Shown here: positions 34,761 through 44,500 of the stretch, one piece after another
Layout of the letters: every line of letters begins with the position of its first letter
Numbering within the stretch: the stretch's first letter is position 1
Assembly: GCF_900113765.1 (NCBI RefSeq)
Contig: NZ_FOQO01000006.1
Location: forward strand, 248,001 to 312,000
Direction of reading: 5' to 3'
Length of the DNA: 64,000 nucleotides
Source: Parapedobacter indicus
Lineage (GTDB): Bacteria > Bacteroidota > Bacteroidia > Sphingobacteriales > Sphingobacteriaceae
Made by a program: the position numbers and the translations under genes
Notes under the pieces: model-generated
Told to the model about the DNA's origin: nothing
Database searches by the model: none
What the model saw: the letters and a program-made list of their open reading frames with translations, nothing else

Positions 34761-36977
34761 TTATTCTGCTTCCAGTTGAAGAATAACACTTTCCCTGGCT
34801 TTCCTTACCTGTGGGTTGAACCCTATTTTCATCAAAAAATCCCCTGAATACACCTGCTCACCAGCGATCGGTGAAGACGTACCCGGATACAAGTTGATTT
34901 CGGATATGCGGTAATTGCGTTCCGGATCGAGGCCATCTAATTTAATCGGAAGGTGGCTCCCTTCATCATACCGGTTGTTTACAAGGTAATTGAACAGCAC
35001 CCCTTTTTCTTTTGCCTTGTCCACGAAAAGCATGCTGGCTACGCTGTTTTCACGCGGATGGGTCAACCGGTACTGATCCCCGTGCCAGATGGTTCCCTTA
35101 ATACCGTTGTATGTCTTCACCGCCTGTTGGCAGAACGCAAGGTCGTTGTCATTGAGGTGGTCAATCACAATATCAAACCCCAGCTTGCCCATCATGGCTA
35201 CGTCGGTGCGGAACTTGATCGGTTGCTTTCCCCAATCGGTCACATGGTTTGCGCTCGCTATTGCCGGGTAAAAGTAGGAGTTTTCCCATTGGATGAAGAT
35301 CCGCTCCATCGGGTCTGTATTGTCACTCGGCCAATATTCGGTGAAATATTGCAGCGCGGCGTAATCTACCCGGCCGCCGCCGCCCGAGCAGAGCATCATA
35401 GGCACCGTGGGGTACTTGGCACGCACCCGCTCCAGCACCTTGTACAATCCACGTACGTATTCGATATACAGATGCGATTGATTATCCAAGTGCGCGGAAT
35501 AGGCATTATAAATAACGGCATTGCAATCCCACTTGATGTAGGCCAAATCCGGATTTTCGGTAAACAGGTCATCTACCACGCCGAATACGAAGTCCTGCAC
35601 GTCGGGGTTGCTCAGGTCCAGCACCAATTGGTTGCGGAAATAGTATTCATCGCGTTTGGGTTGCTTGATAACCCAATCCGGATGTGTTTCATAAAGCTCG
35701 CTTTTGGGGTTTACCATTTCGGGTTCGATCCAGATACCGAATTTTACCCCATTGGCGGAAGCCTCTTTAACCAACGTCCCGATTCCGTTCGGTAGTTTTG
35801 ACCGATTTTCTTCCCAATCGCCCAAACCCGCCGTGTCACCGTTCCGCGGATATTTATTGGCAAACCAACCATCATCCAACAGAAAAAGGTCCACTCCCAG
35901 TTTTTTGGTGTCTTTCAACAGTGCCTTCAGTTTCTCTTCGTTGAAATCAAAGTAGGTAGCTTCCCAGTTATTCAGCAGGGTAAGCCGTTGGCCATGGCCA
36001 TCGAGCAATTTGTAATCGCGGGCCCAGTTGTGCAGATTACGGCTTGCAAGTCCTTTGCCTTGGGCCGAAAACGTATACATAAATACAGGCGTGGTAAACA
36101 CCTCACCTTTTTCCAGCGAATAGTCGGATGCATAATTGTTGATACCTGAAATAATGCGCAGGTTGTTCTGCGGATCCAATTCGAGATCGGTGCGAAAATT
36201 ACCGCTCCATTGCAGGGATCCCAGCAACACCTCACCCTCGTGTTCGGTTGCAGGCCGGTCCAACGAAACCATGAAAACCGGCGGTTGGAATAAATTGGCA
36301 CGCGTACCGAGTTTGGAATCCAGCACCTTGATGCCGTGGGTCAGCTTTTCTTCCTCCGGCTGCATCTCCCTAGCCCAATCACCGTAATATTGGCGGAGCC
36401 AATAGGCACTGGCTTTCAAATGAAGATTGGCGGATGCAAACTTATGCAAGGTAACAGCTCCGCGCTCGTCATGCTTGATCTCGCTCCATTGCTCCACCAC
36501 ATCATCTTTGAAATAAGCTTTGTAAAACAATGTCACTTCAAAGGGATAAACCGGATCTTTCAATGCGATTTTAAGCAGAGAAATCCCATCTTCCAGTTGC
36601 TGAATTTCATGGCTCACATACCGGAGGTCTAAGGATTGGTTGCCGTCTGCATGCGTCACGGAAATGGCGGGTTCCATCAGGTTGCGGGACCCAGATGGCG
36701 TATATGCCGAATTCAATAGGCCGGTATAATCAGTGGATTGCTTATAAGTATCGGGGATAGATTTATATTCGGCAACACGATTTAACCGCCTACCGAGATA
36801 ACTGATACGTACATCTTGCTGATCGCTTACCTGGAGCACCAATGCGTGGTGCTTCGTCTCCAATGGAATCGTCTGGGTCTGCGAATAAGCAATACCGGAA
36901 AAACAGCAATATACAAACAGGTTAATCAGCAAGGTTAATCTCACACGTTTTTTTTGCATCATCTCAATAATTTTCAA
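34761..36977 (-). CDS. alpha-galactosidase, glycoside hydrolase family 36
   Basis: Exported retaining alpha-galactosidase of 738 residues with a signal peptide (about 1-32, ending AYS). After the N-terminal beta-supersandwich, the (beta/alpha)8 barrel holds the nucleophile D484 in IKWDCN and acid/base D552 in WPSDNTDP, with GIWIEPEMVNP also conserved. It releases terminal alpha-galactose in the periplasm. Met at 36962 or 36959 could also be the start. It heads a leftward operon with the GntR regulator and Na+ symporter, and is divergent from a SusC/SusD locus. Confidence 0.93.
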   Translation of the reverse strand: MKIIEMMQKKRVRLTLLINLFVYCCFSGIAYSQTQTIPLETKHHALVLQVSDQQDVRISYLGRRLNRVAEYKSIPDTYKQSTDYTGLLNSAYTPSGSRNLMEPAISVTHADGNQSLDLRYVSHEIQQLEDGISLLKIALKDPVYPFEVTLFYKAYFKDDVVEQWSEIKHDERGAVTLHKFASANLHLKASAYWLRQYYGDWAREMQPEEEKLTHGIKVLDSKLGTRANLFQPPVFMVSLDRPATEHEGEVLLGSLQWSGNFRTDLELDPQNNLRIISGINNYASDYSLEKGEVFTTPVFMYTFSAQGKGLASRNLHNWARDYKLLDGHGQRLTLLNNWEATYFDFNEEKLKALLKDTKKLGVDLFLLDDGWFANKYPRNGDTAGLGDWEENRSKLPNGIGTLVKEASANGVKFGIWIEPEMVNPKSELYETHPDWVIKQPKRDEYYFRNQLVLDLSNPDVQDFVFGVVDDLFTENPDLAYIKWDCNAVIYNAYSAHLDNQSHLYIEYVRGLYKVLERVRAKYPTVPMMLCSGGGGRVDYAALQYFTEYWPSDNTDPMERIFIQWENSYFYPAIASANHVTDWGKQPIKFRTDVAMMGKLGFDIVIDHLNDNDLAFCQQAVKTYNGIKGTIWHGDQYRLTHPRENSVASMLFVDKAKEKGVLFNYLVNNRYDEGSHLPIKLDGLDPERNYRISEINLYPGTSSPIAGEQVYSGDFLMKIGFNPQVRKARESVILQLEAE

Positions 36978-36997
36978 TGTTCATTTAGCTTATAACT

Positions 36998-37032
36998 GAA
37001 CAGAGCAAACAAGCATCTGTACTATTCTGTTC
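36998..37032. repeat. inverted repeat GAACAGA-N21-TCTGTTC in the GH36 leader
   Basis: A perfect 7-bp inverted repeat with a 21-base spacer falls between the GH36 gene and its predicted promoter, so it would lie in the first bases of the transcript. It may be an operator for the GntR regulator or a weak RNA hairpin. Confidence 0.35.
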
Positions 37033-37039
37033 TATCACG

Positions 37040-37068
37040 CAAAAGTAATACAATATTCAAACAATCAA
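37040..37068 (-). promoter_or_regulatory. promoter of the GH36 operon
   Basis: On the minus strand TTG (37068-37066) and TACTTTTG (37047-37040) are 18 bases apart, a good match to the Bacteroidota pattern. Transcription would begin near 37033, giving a leader of about 55 bases. Confidence 0.55.
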
Positions 37069-37159
37069 AGAAATCCGATCAAATTTCCAAAAAAAACACA
37101 AACGTAAACGCACTTTTACCCACTGCAAGACTATTAGTTATGAGAAAGTTAAAAATTTA

Positions 37160-37191
37160 TTTGGGGGTTGATTTATTTTTTTCTACTATTG
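37160..37191 (+). promoter_or_regulatory. promoter of the SusC-SusD-GH95 operon
   Basis: TTTG at 37160-37163 and TACTATTG at 37184-37191 (one mismatch to TAnnTTTG) are 20 bases apart. Transcription would start near 37198, where the TATAG repeat begins. The 330-base gap 36978-37307 thus holds two divergent promoters, an inverted repeat and the TATAG array; no small gene is seen in it. Confidence 0.45.
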
Positions 37192-37198
37192 CATTCTC

Positions 37199-37223
37199 TA
37201 TAGTATAGTATAGTATAGTATAG
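37199..37223. repeat. pentanucleotide tandem repeat (TATAG)5
   Basis: Five uninterrupted copies of TATAG lie immediately downstream of the predicted SusC promoter, about 85 bases before the start codon. Because they are non-coding, a change in copy number would alter the initially transcribed region or leader length, not a reading frame. Confidence 0.9.
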
Positions 37224-37307
37224 ACTAAAGAATGGCCGATTTCAAAACCAGTGACCCCTTGAATATTGTCTGATCATTTAATTAAATATTTCAATTATAA
37301 GCAGCTT

Positions 37308-40300
37308 ATGTATTCCATTTTACACACCAAATCAACTATCGTGCGATACCTTGCGCTTCTGATGGCACTTCTGCCCTTGTGGGAGATGAATGCCAAGGCC
37401 CAAGGCGGCGAAAGCATCCGTATCACAGGACGTGTTACGGACGGTATCGGTACCTCCCTGCCGGGAGTAAGTATTTCTGTTATCGGGGGCTCGGGAAGTA
37501 CGTCCACCGCCGCGGATGGCAGCTACCAACTCACTGCCCCATCCAATGGGACGCTCCGTTTTACCAACGTAGGCTTTATCAGTCAGGACGTCGAGATCAA
37601 CAACCGGACAACTATTTCTGTCGTCTTGCAGGAAGACAATACAGAACTTGAAGAAGTAGTTATTGTAGGTGCCGCATTCAAGAAAAGTGATCTGACAGGA
37701 GCCGTAAGTAGTGTGAGCAGCAAAGTGCTGGAAGAAAAACCCGTAACCAATATTAACCAAGCCATTCAGGGCCGTATTGCCGGTGTTTTTATTTCTAGCC
37801 CGACCCGTCCGACAGACGATGCCTCCATCAAGATCCGCGGTATCAATACCATCAATGGTTCTACTGACCCGATCTATGTGGTGGATGGTATGGTCATGGA
37901 CAACTCTTTTTCTGGCTTCAATGCGGTGAATCTGAATGACGTTGCCTCCATCGAAGTGCTGAAAGATGCCTCCGCCACGGCGCTTTACGGTTCGCGTGGA
38001 TCTAATGGCGTGGTCGTTATTACGACCAAAAAAGGCAGGAGAGGTGAAGGACGGGTCACGTATGATGGCTGGATGGGATTTCAGACCTATGCCGGCACAC
38101 CGAAGACGATGAACAGCCAGCAATTGTTTGAACTTCGTAAAGAGGCCTATATCAATGGTTATCGGCAAACCAATCCAGACGGCGATGTGGATGCCTATAT
38201 CAATGATGTGATCATGGGGTCTAATACTGTGTTCGCCGATTATGAATTTGACGCCTTTACTAACCATTCAAATTACGACTGGCTGGATGCGGTAAGCCGT
38301 ACGGGCAGGCAGCAGAACCATGTGGTAAGCCTGTCCAACGCAGACGATAAAGGTTCGTATTATATCAGCTTCGGCTATACAGACCACAAAGGGGTTATTA
38401 AAAAATCGGAACAAGAAAAGTTCAGCGGACGTATCAATGCCGACGAACAGATTAAACCCTGGTTGAAGGTCAGCACCAATACGACCTATACCCGCACCAA
38501 CAATACATTGGTCGATGACGGTATCATGAACCGTGCCCGTCTGGCTAATCCGATGTTAGCCGTTTCCGACGAGTTGGAAACATTAAACTGGCAGGGAATT
38601 TTCGATCAGAATAACTTCAATCCACTGCGTTCGTTGCGGGTTGACCACGACCTGGTCTATAATCGTTTGCTTACTTCCAACTATGTGAATGTGAATCCGA
38701 TAGAAGGATTGAATCTGCGTTCGACGTTTTCCGTCGATTATGCACAGAAGCAGGATAACAAATATACACCCAACGATATTTATGAGTCGGAGCGTTATGG
38801 AACACAGGGAGAAGCGGTTGATAACCGGGATACGCGCACGGTTTGGCAATGGGATAACACGATTTCGTATGCAACCACGTTCCATGACCGCCACAAGTTA
38901 AACGCGATGGTCGGTACCAGTGCTACCCAGACAAAATATAGTTATATTAACGGAACGGCGATGGGTTACGGATCTAATTTGTTCGGGTACCATAGTTTGC
39001 AGTCGGGCTACAAAAAAGACCAACGCGGTTTGGGTTCAGGATGGTCAGAACAGACGTTGTTATCCTACATTGCCCGTATAAACTATACCTATGACGACCG
39101 ATATTTATTGACGGCCACCGGCCGTTACGACGGTTCTTCCAAATTTGCCCATGGAAACCAGTGGGGCCTGTTCCCGTCTTTATCGGCAGCGTGGAACCTA
39201 ACGGAAGAAGATTTTATGAAAGAGCAGCATTTCTTTGATCAATTGAAGCTACGTACCGGTTTTGGTATCGTCGGTAACCAGAATATCGATGATTTCGCTT
39301 ACCTCTCTTTGTATAACGTCAGCTATACCGGTACCGTAGAGACGGGCTATACGTATTCATTTGGATCGAATGGACGTCGGGGTACACCGGATATCAGTTG
39401 GGAAAAGCAGCAGCAGTGGAACCTAGGTTTAGACATGGGATTCTTACAGAACCGTTTCCGTCTGTCGGTGGATGCGTTTTTGATTAAAAACAAAGATTTG
39501 CTGATGAGCCACTCCCTGGCTACGACTACCGGTTATTCGAACACCATTGAGAATATTGGAGCCATTGAGAACAAAGGCCTGGAATTCGCGTTGGATGCCA
39601 ATCTATTGAGAACAACAGATTTCGAATGGAATTTTGCAGCAACCTTCTCGATGGATAAAAATAAGGTTACCCAACTTTACGGAAATACCGGTGTGGTTTA
39701 TAATGTAGATGGTGACCGCAACATTCAGAAAGAAGGCAACTTATTCTTGGGCGAATCACGCAATACCTTATACCTGTGGAGAACAGGAGGGATTGCGCAG
39801 GCGATTGACATGGATCGTTTGAATCAGATCAACTGGAATGGTTACAACGTCAATCCAGGAGACCTCTATCCATTGGATTTCAATGGAGATGGTCAAATCG
39901 ATCAGAATGACCGTGTTGTTATCGGGGCGACCGATCCTAAATTTTATGGCGGGTTCTCTTCGGATTTGAATTGGAAAAATATCTCGTTGAATGCGGTGTT
40001 TAGTTATTCCTATGGCGCGAAAAAGTTAAGTCCATGGTATGAATCGTTAATTGCGAGTAGCGGGTCAAGTGTGGCTTCCACCGATCTGTTGGACCGTTGG
40101 ACCCCGGAGAACACAGGTGCAGCGTTTCCACGCGTATTGGCAGGGTTTGATTATAATCACTACAATGTGAATCAAATGGACTTCAGTGTACAGGATGCAT
40201 CCTTTCTACGGTTGTCGGCCCTAACCGTGGCCTATACCTTCCCAAATCAGGTTATCAATGCGGCTAAATTCTCCAATTTACGTGTTTACGCGACGGGGTC

Positions 40301-40403
40301 CAACCTATTCTGTCTGACGAATTATAAAGGATACGATCCTGAAATGGGCGACTGGTACCCACCGACACGTATGTGGACATTCGGTATAAACATGGCGTTT
40401 TAA
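37308..40403 (+). CDS. SusC/RagA-type TonB-linked outer-membrane transporter
   Basis: Outer-membrane glycan importer of 1031 residues. Signal peptide (to about residue 35, ending NAKA), CarboxypepD_reg-like domain (about 40-115), TonB-box-like ELEEVVIVGAAF, plug with IRGINTINGSTDPIYVVDG, then a 22-strand barrel ending in an aromatic residue (GINMAF). It has no N-terminal STN domain, so it is not a partner for a FecR anti-sigma factor, unlike the second SusC here. The frame opens at a TTG 14 codons upstream; I prefer the ATG. It overlaps no other gene and is followed by its SusD partner after 20 bases. Confidence 0.95.
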   Translation: MYSILHTKSTIVRYLALLMALLPLWEMNAKAQGGESIRITGRVTDGIGTSLPGVSISVIGGSGSTSTAADGSYQLTAPSNGTLRFTNVGFISQDVEINNRTTISVVLQEDNTELEEVVIVGAAFKKSDLTGAVSSVSSKVLEEKPVTNINQAIQGRIAGVFISSPTRPTDDASIKIRGINTINGSTDPIYVVDGMVMDNSFSGFNAVNLNDVASIEVLKDASATALYGSRGSNGVVVITTKKGRRGEGRVTYDGWMGFQTYAGTPKTMNSQQLFELRKEAYINGYRQTNPDGDVDAYINDVIMGSNTVFADYEFDAFTNHSNYDWLDAVSRTGRQQNHVVSLSNADDKGSYYISFGYTDHKGVIKKSEQEKFSGRINADEQIKPWLKVSTNTTYTRTNNTLVDDGIMNRARLANPMLAVSDELETLNWQGIFDQNNFNPLRSLRVDHDLVYNRLLTSNYVNVNPIEGLNLRSTFSVDYAQKQDNKYTPNDIYESERYGTQGEAVDNRDTRTVWQWDNTISYATTFHDRHKLNAMVGTSATQTKYSYINGTAMGYGSNLFGYHSLQSGYKKDQRGLGSGWSEQTLLSYIARINYTYDDRYLLTATGRYDGSSKFAHGNQWGLFPSLSAAWNLTEEDFMKEQHFFDQLKLRTGFGIVGNQNIDDFAYLSLYNVSYTGTVETGYTYSFGSNGRRGTPDISWEKQQQWNLGLDMGFLQNRFRLSVDAFLIKNKDLLMSHSLATTTGYSNTIENIGAIENKGLEFALDANLLRTTDFEWNFAATFSMDKNKVTQLYGNTGVVYNVDGDRNIQKEGNLFLGESRNTLYLWRTGGIAQAIDMDRLNQINWNGYNVNPGDLYPLDFNGDGQIDQNDRVVIGATDPKFYGGFSSDLNWKNISLNAVFSYSYGAKKLSPWYESLIASSGSSVASTDLLDRWTPENTGAAFPRVLAGFDYNHYNVNQMDFSVQDASFLRLSALTVAYTFPNQVINAAKFSNLRVYATGSNLFCLTNYKGYDPEMGDWYPPTRMWTFGINMAF

Positions 40404-40423
40404 GGAAAAAACAATTTAATCAG

Positions 40424-42034
40424 ATGAAAAAGATATATAAATATAGCGCAATAGGTTTAACCTACGCACTGATACTCAGCACATCTTCTTGTTCGAATTT
40501 TCTGTCTGTAGAACCCACAGGATCACTGACAGAAGAGCAAGTTTTTGAAAAGATAGATAATGTACAACCGTTGGTTCTCGGATTATATGATAGCTATCGC
40601 AAATGTAAAGAAGGTCGTAATGGCTTGATGCCTTATTTGGGTACCGACGAAACACAACAGGGCAATTATCAATTGATTTCCTCGGGTGATCAGGCAGGTA
40701 TGGACAAATACAACGGGCAGTTGAACGCAACGTCCACGCAGGTGGCTAGTATCTGGAACAATCGTTGGCCCGCCGTTGTCTCGGCAGCAAAGGCCATTTA
40801 TGCACTGGGTTTAACGAAAGAAGATCCCGAACGTGCCAACAAATTAATGGGTGAAGCACGTTTTATCCGTGGCTTGCTGATGTTTGAACTGAGCATGTTC
40901 TGGGGTGAAATCCCCGTTATTGATATGACCAAGACTGAGGAGCTGGGACTGGGACGCCAACCGTTGGATGTTGTGTGGCAGTATATTATCGACGATTTCA
41001 CCCTAGCCGCCGAAAATTTACCCGAATCGTACGATGGCGAACCACAACGGGCGACGAAAGGTGCCGCTTTGGCCATGTTGGGGAAGGCGTATATGGCTGC
41101 TCCCGAATCGACCAACCTACGTGATTTTTCTAAAGCAGACGACTGCTTTAAGCAGATCATTGCTATGGGACGATACAGATTGCTGGATCAGTATGGCGAT
41201 TTATTCCGCTATGATAACCCAAATACGGCAGAATCGTTATTTGAGCTGCAATTCAACAATGTATGGCCTGACTGTAATTTTTGGCAGTTTGATACCGGTT
41301 CGCGCGCCGTCGACTCCTGGTTTAGCCAAGCCTGTTCTTTCTCTGGTTATGATTTTCTTCTTCCTACCCCGTTCGCTTATAAAACGGTAGAGGAAGGCGG
41401 TGTTTGGGAAGACGGAGACACCCGTAAAGGGGACGCATTACGCGAGGACTTCACGTATTATACCAACAAATACAGTTCCGACGGTTCCTTTCAATATGTA
41501 ACCCCGGATTTATCAAAAACACAGTGGACCGGAACAACCGACGAGTTGGATCCGCATATCAAAAAATATGAAGACTACCGTACGGATGCTCTTTCGGGTC
41601 TTGGAATTAATAATATGTGGAACTCGGGTAAAAATTTCGCGGTAATACGATACGCGGATGTGTTGCTTTCGCATGCCGAATGTTTGAACGAATTAGGGCA
41701 AACCGCTGACGCGATAACCATCGTAAATGACCAGATTCGTAAGCGGGCATGGGGAGGCACGCTACCGGAAGATAAGAAGTGGGGTACCCTATCTCAAGAC
41801 GACTTCCGCGCTAAAATTATGGACGAACGTATGCGCGAGTTATGTTTTGAAGGTTGGCGCCGTATCGACCTGTTGCGTACGGGTAAGTTTGTAGAACTGG
41901 TAAAAGCGCGCAACAAATGGGCAAACGAGTCGGGAACCATACAGGATTTTCACAAACGATATCCCATTCCCGATACGGAGATCAAAACGAATGAGGCATT
42001 CACCCCAGCCGATCAAAACCCGGGATATAATTAA
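40424..42034 (+). CDS. SusD/RagB-type surface glycan-binding lipoprotein
   Basis: Outer-membrane lipoprotein of 536 residues that caps the SusC barrel and binds the glycan. The signal peptide ends STSSC, followed by the SusD N-terminal LSVEPTGSLTEEQVF. It is built of TPR-like helices and has the typical C-terminal segment RIDLLRTGKF...RYPIPDTEI...NPGYN. The open frame begins in the susC 3' end, but the lipoprotein signal starts at 40424. It pairs with the SusC just upstream. Confidence 0.95.
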   Translation: MKKIYKYSAIGLTYALILSTSSCSNFLSVEPTGSLTEEQVFEKIDNVQPLVLGLYDSYRKCKEGRNGLMPYLGTDETQQGNYQLISSGDQAGMDKYNGQLNATSTQVASIWNNRWPAVVSAAKAIYALGLTKEDPERANKLMGEARFIRGLLMFELSMFWGEIPVIDMTKTEELGLGRQPLDVVWQYIIDDFTLAAENLPESYDGEPQRATKGAALAMLGKAYMAAPESTNLRDFSKADDCFKQIIAMGRYRLLDQYGDLFRYDNPNTAESLFELQFNNVWPDCNFWQFDTGSRAVDSWFSQACSFSGYDFLLPTPFAYKTVEEGGVWEDGDTRKGDALREDFTYYTNKYSSDGSFQYVTPDLSKTQWTGTTDELDPHIKKYEDYRTDALSGLGINNMWNSGKNFAVIRYADVLLSHAECLNELGQTADAITIVNDQIRKRAWGGTLPEDKKWGTLSQDDFRAKIMDERMRELCFEGWRRIDLLRTGKFVELVKARNKWANESGTIQDFHKRYPIPDTEIKTNEAFTPADQNPGYN

Positions 42035-42047
42035 TTCAACCTACCCA

Positions 42048-42100
42048 AAAATATCCGTTGCAAGGTTCTGTTTTATTTTGAACCTTGCAACGGATATTTT
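42048..42100 (+). terminator. perfect 21-bp hairpin between susD and GH95
   Basis: Arms at 42048-42068 and 42080-42100 are perfectly complementary over 21 bases with an 11-base T-rich loop, and A and T runs flank the stem. It lies 13 bases after the SusD stop and 18 before the GH95 start. It probably ends or attenuates transcription, or protects the susCD message, lowering GH95 expression relative to susCD. Confidence 0.75.
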
Positions 42101-42118
42101 AGTTTAATTATACACACA

Positions 42119-44443
42119 ATGATGTCTTTCAAAAGTAACGTACTCTGCTGTCTGGTCGTCCTATGTTCTTTCATGGCTTTTGCACAACAGCCGCTCCAAC
42201 TTTGGTATACCGCGCCGGCAACACAATGGGAAGAAACCCTTCCTTTGGGCAATGGACGCCTGGGCATGATGCCCGATGGTGGTATTACTCAAGAAAAAAT
42301 TGTACTAAACGACATTACCCTTTGGTCCGGCAGCTCCCAGGATGCCAACAACTACGAGGCGCATAAAAGCGTGAAAGAAATCCAACGACTGCTGTTGGCC
42401 GGCCGAAATGATGAAGCCGAAGCACTGGTCAATGCCAATTTTGTGTGCACCGGAGCGGGCAGTGGACATGGAAACGGCGCCAACGTACCGTTTGGATGTT
42501 TCCAGACCCTCGGCGAACTGCAAATCGATTATCATCATGCCGATGACGCGCATGCATATCGCAGGCAACTGGATTTACCTTCCGCAATTGCCACTACGCA
42601 ATTTGAAACTAACGGCATTCGCTACCACCGGGAATATTTCACTTCCTTTGGCAGCGATGTCGGAATCATCCGGCTGACAGCCGATAAACGCAGGTCATTG
42701 GACTTTTCCGTTACATTGACCCGTGATGAACGTGCGAAGATTAAGACAGAAGGTCAGGAATTACAGTTATCTGGAGCACTTTCTGACGGACGCGGCGGCA
42801 TCGGCATGCGGTATATCGCACGCATACGCATCCAGCACCAAGGTGGGAAACTTACCGTGGATGATCGCGCTTTACATCTCGCCGGCGCAGATGAAGCGAT
42901 TCTCTATGTATCCATCGCCACTGATTTCAGAAACACATCCCATTTGACACGATCCCAAAGCTTAATGGAAGCCGCGCTAAAGCACGCTTATCAGGCAGAG
43001 AAACAGCTGCATCAGACTGCCTTTGGGAAATTCTTCAACCGCGTCTCATTGGAAATCGATGATAAATCTACCGCAGACCTTCCTACCGACGAGCGATTAA
43101 GGCGGTTTTATGAACGCCCAGCAGCCGATAACGGTTTGGCGGCGCTTTATTTCCAATACGGAAGATACCTAAGCATCTGTAGTACACGTCCTGGTCTTTT
43201 GCCTCCCAATTTGCAAGGATTGTGGGCCCACCAGATCCAAACGCCCTGGAACGGGGACTACCATCTGAATATCAATGCGCAGATGAATCACTGGCCTGTG
43301 GAAGTTGCCAACCTTTCTGAATTACATGAACCCTTTATCGAGCTCATCAAGACCCTCGCCCAAGAAGGTAAAAAAACAGCAAAAGCATATTACAATGCCC
43401 CAGGGTGGGTATGTTACATGATCGCCAATGTATGGGGATATACAGCACCCGGGGAAGAAGCCTCATGGGGTGCAAGCACTGCGTCCGGCTGGCTGTGCAA
43501 TCACCTATGGGAACATTACCTATTCACACAAGATACGGCCTACCTAGCGGAAGTGTTTCCAATATTACGGGAAGCTGCGCGTTTCTATCATCACACGATG
43601 ATTAAAGAGCCCCGCCACGGTTGGCTGGTTACTGCACCTTCGGTGTCTCCGGAAAATTCCTTCCTGATGGCCAATGGCAAGCGTACCAGCGTGGTGATGG
43701 GCCCCACCATTGACAACCAGATTGTGCGTGAGCTGTACAACAATGTACTTGCCGCAGCTGAACAATTGAACATCCGAGATCCATTTATTGACACACTCGG
43801 AATGGACTTAGCGCACCTCCCTCCGCCCGTACAAATCGGCAGCGATGGGCGGGTCATGGAATGGTTGGAGGAATACCGGGAACCCGAACCCCAGCACCGC
43901 CATGTATCGCACCTATATGGGCTTTATCCGGCACCTTTTATATCCCCACAAACTACTCCAGAGTGGGCCGACGCCGCCAGAAAGACCTTACAGGTACGCG
44001 GCGATGCGGGGACAGGTTGGAGCAGGGCCTGGAAAATCCTGTTTTGGGCACGGCTGCAGGATGGAAATCATGCTTTGGAAATTCTCCGGCAGTTACTGCA
44101 ACCCGCATTGGGCAGCGAGATCAACATGAGTGGCGGATCGGGCGGCACTTATCCCAACCTCTTCTGTGCCCACCCTCCTTTCCAGATCGACGGAAACTTC
44201 GGCGGCACAGCAGGCATTGCAGAGATGCTTCTGCAAAGCCATGCCGGATTCATCCACCTTTTGCCGGCCTTGCCGGATGCTTGGTCAACCGGCGAAGTGA
44301 AGGGACTTAAAGCCCGGGGCAACTACACCGTGGATATCAAATGGAAAGATGGAACAGTAGTCGATTACCACATCCATTCGCCGACAAACAAGCCAGTCAA
44401 TGTGCTGGTAAATGGAACGATGACGGTCTATAACGGCGAGTAA
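42119..44443 (+). CDS. glycoside hydrolase family 95 (alpha-L-fucosidase or alpha-L-galactosidase)
   Basis: Exported inverting glycosidase of 774 residues with a signal peptide (to about residue 23, AFA). GH95 marks: N-terminal LPLGNGRLGMM and ITLWSGSSQDANN, the catalytic-region asparagines in NINAQMNHWPVE, the acid Glu region TAPSVSPEN, and FQIDGNFGGTAGIAEML near the C-terminus. GH95 members cleave alpha-1,2-L-fucose, and some cleave alpha-L-galactose; sequence by eye cannot choose. It is the third gene of the SusC-SusD locus, behind a strong hairpin. Confidence 0.93.
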   Translation: MMSFKSNVLCCLVVLCSFMAFAQQPLQLWYTAPATQWEETLPLGNGRLGMMPDGGITQEKIVLNDITLWSGSSQDANNYEAHKSVKEIQRLLLAGRNDEAEALVNANFVCTGAGSGHGNGANVPFGCFQTLGELQIDYHHADDAHAYRRQLDLPSAIATTQFETNGIRYHREYFTSFGSDVGIIRLTADKRRSLDFSVTLTRDERAKIKTEGQELQLSGALSDGRGGIGMRYIARIRIQHQGGKLTVDDRALHLAGADEAILYVSIATDFRNTSHLTRSQSLMEAALKHAYQAEKQLHQTAFGKFFNRVSLEIDDKSTADLPTDERLRRFYERPAADNGLAALYFQYGRYLSICSTRPGLLPPNLQGLWAHQIQTPWNGDYHLNINAQMNHWPVEVANLSELHEPFIELIKTLAQEGKKTAKAYYNAPGWVCYMIANVWGYTAPGEEASWGASTASGWLCNHLWEHYLFTQDTAYLAEVFPILREAARFYHHTMIKEPRHGWLVTAPSVSPENSFLMANGKRTSVVMGPTIDNQIVRELYNNVLAAAEQLNIRDPFIDTLGMDLAHLPPPVQIGSDGRVMEWLEEYREPEPQHRHVSHLYGLYPAPFISPQTTPEWADAARKTLQVRGDAGTGWSRAWKILFWARLQDGNHALEILRQLLQPALGSEINMSGGSGGTYPNLFCAHPPFQIDGNFGGTAGIAEMLLQSHAGFIHLLPALPDAWSTGEVKGLKARGNYTVDIKWKDGTVVDYHIHSPTNKPVNVLVNGTMTVYNGE

Positions 44444-44500
44444 TCCCGGACCTTTGGCATAGCCTTTGCCTCTTTCACTGTGTAACAAAACTACAACGTT

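Noticed and set aside
34953..35795. 280-codon plus-strand frame inside GH36
   Set aside because: It is antisense to the GH36 catalytic barrel, including both catalytic aspartates; a shadow.
37199..37223. TATAG repeat as a CRISPR or iteron-type origin
   Set aside because: The units are five bases with no spacers, and no replication or cas gene is nearby.
37332..38267. 311-codon minus-strand frame inside the first susC
   Set aside because: It mirrors the conserved SusC N-terminus and plug and shows no protein family features.
42048..42100. Hairpin between susD and GH95 as an insertion-element remnant
   Set aside because: There are no target-site duplications, no transposase remnant and no second copy in the window. 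Its position and loop fit an RNA structure.
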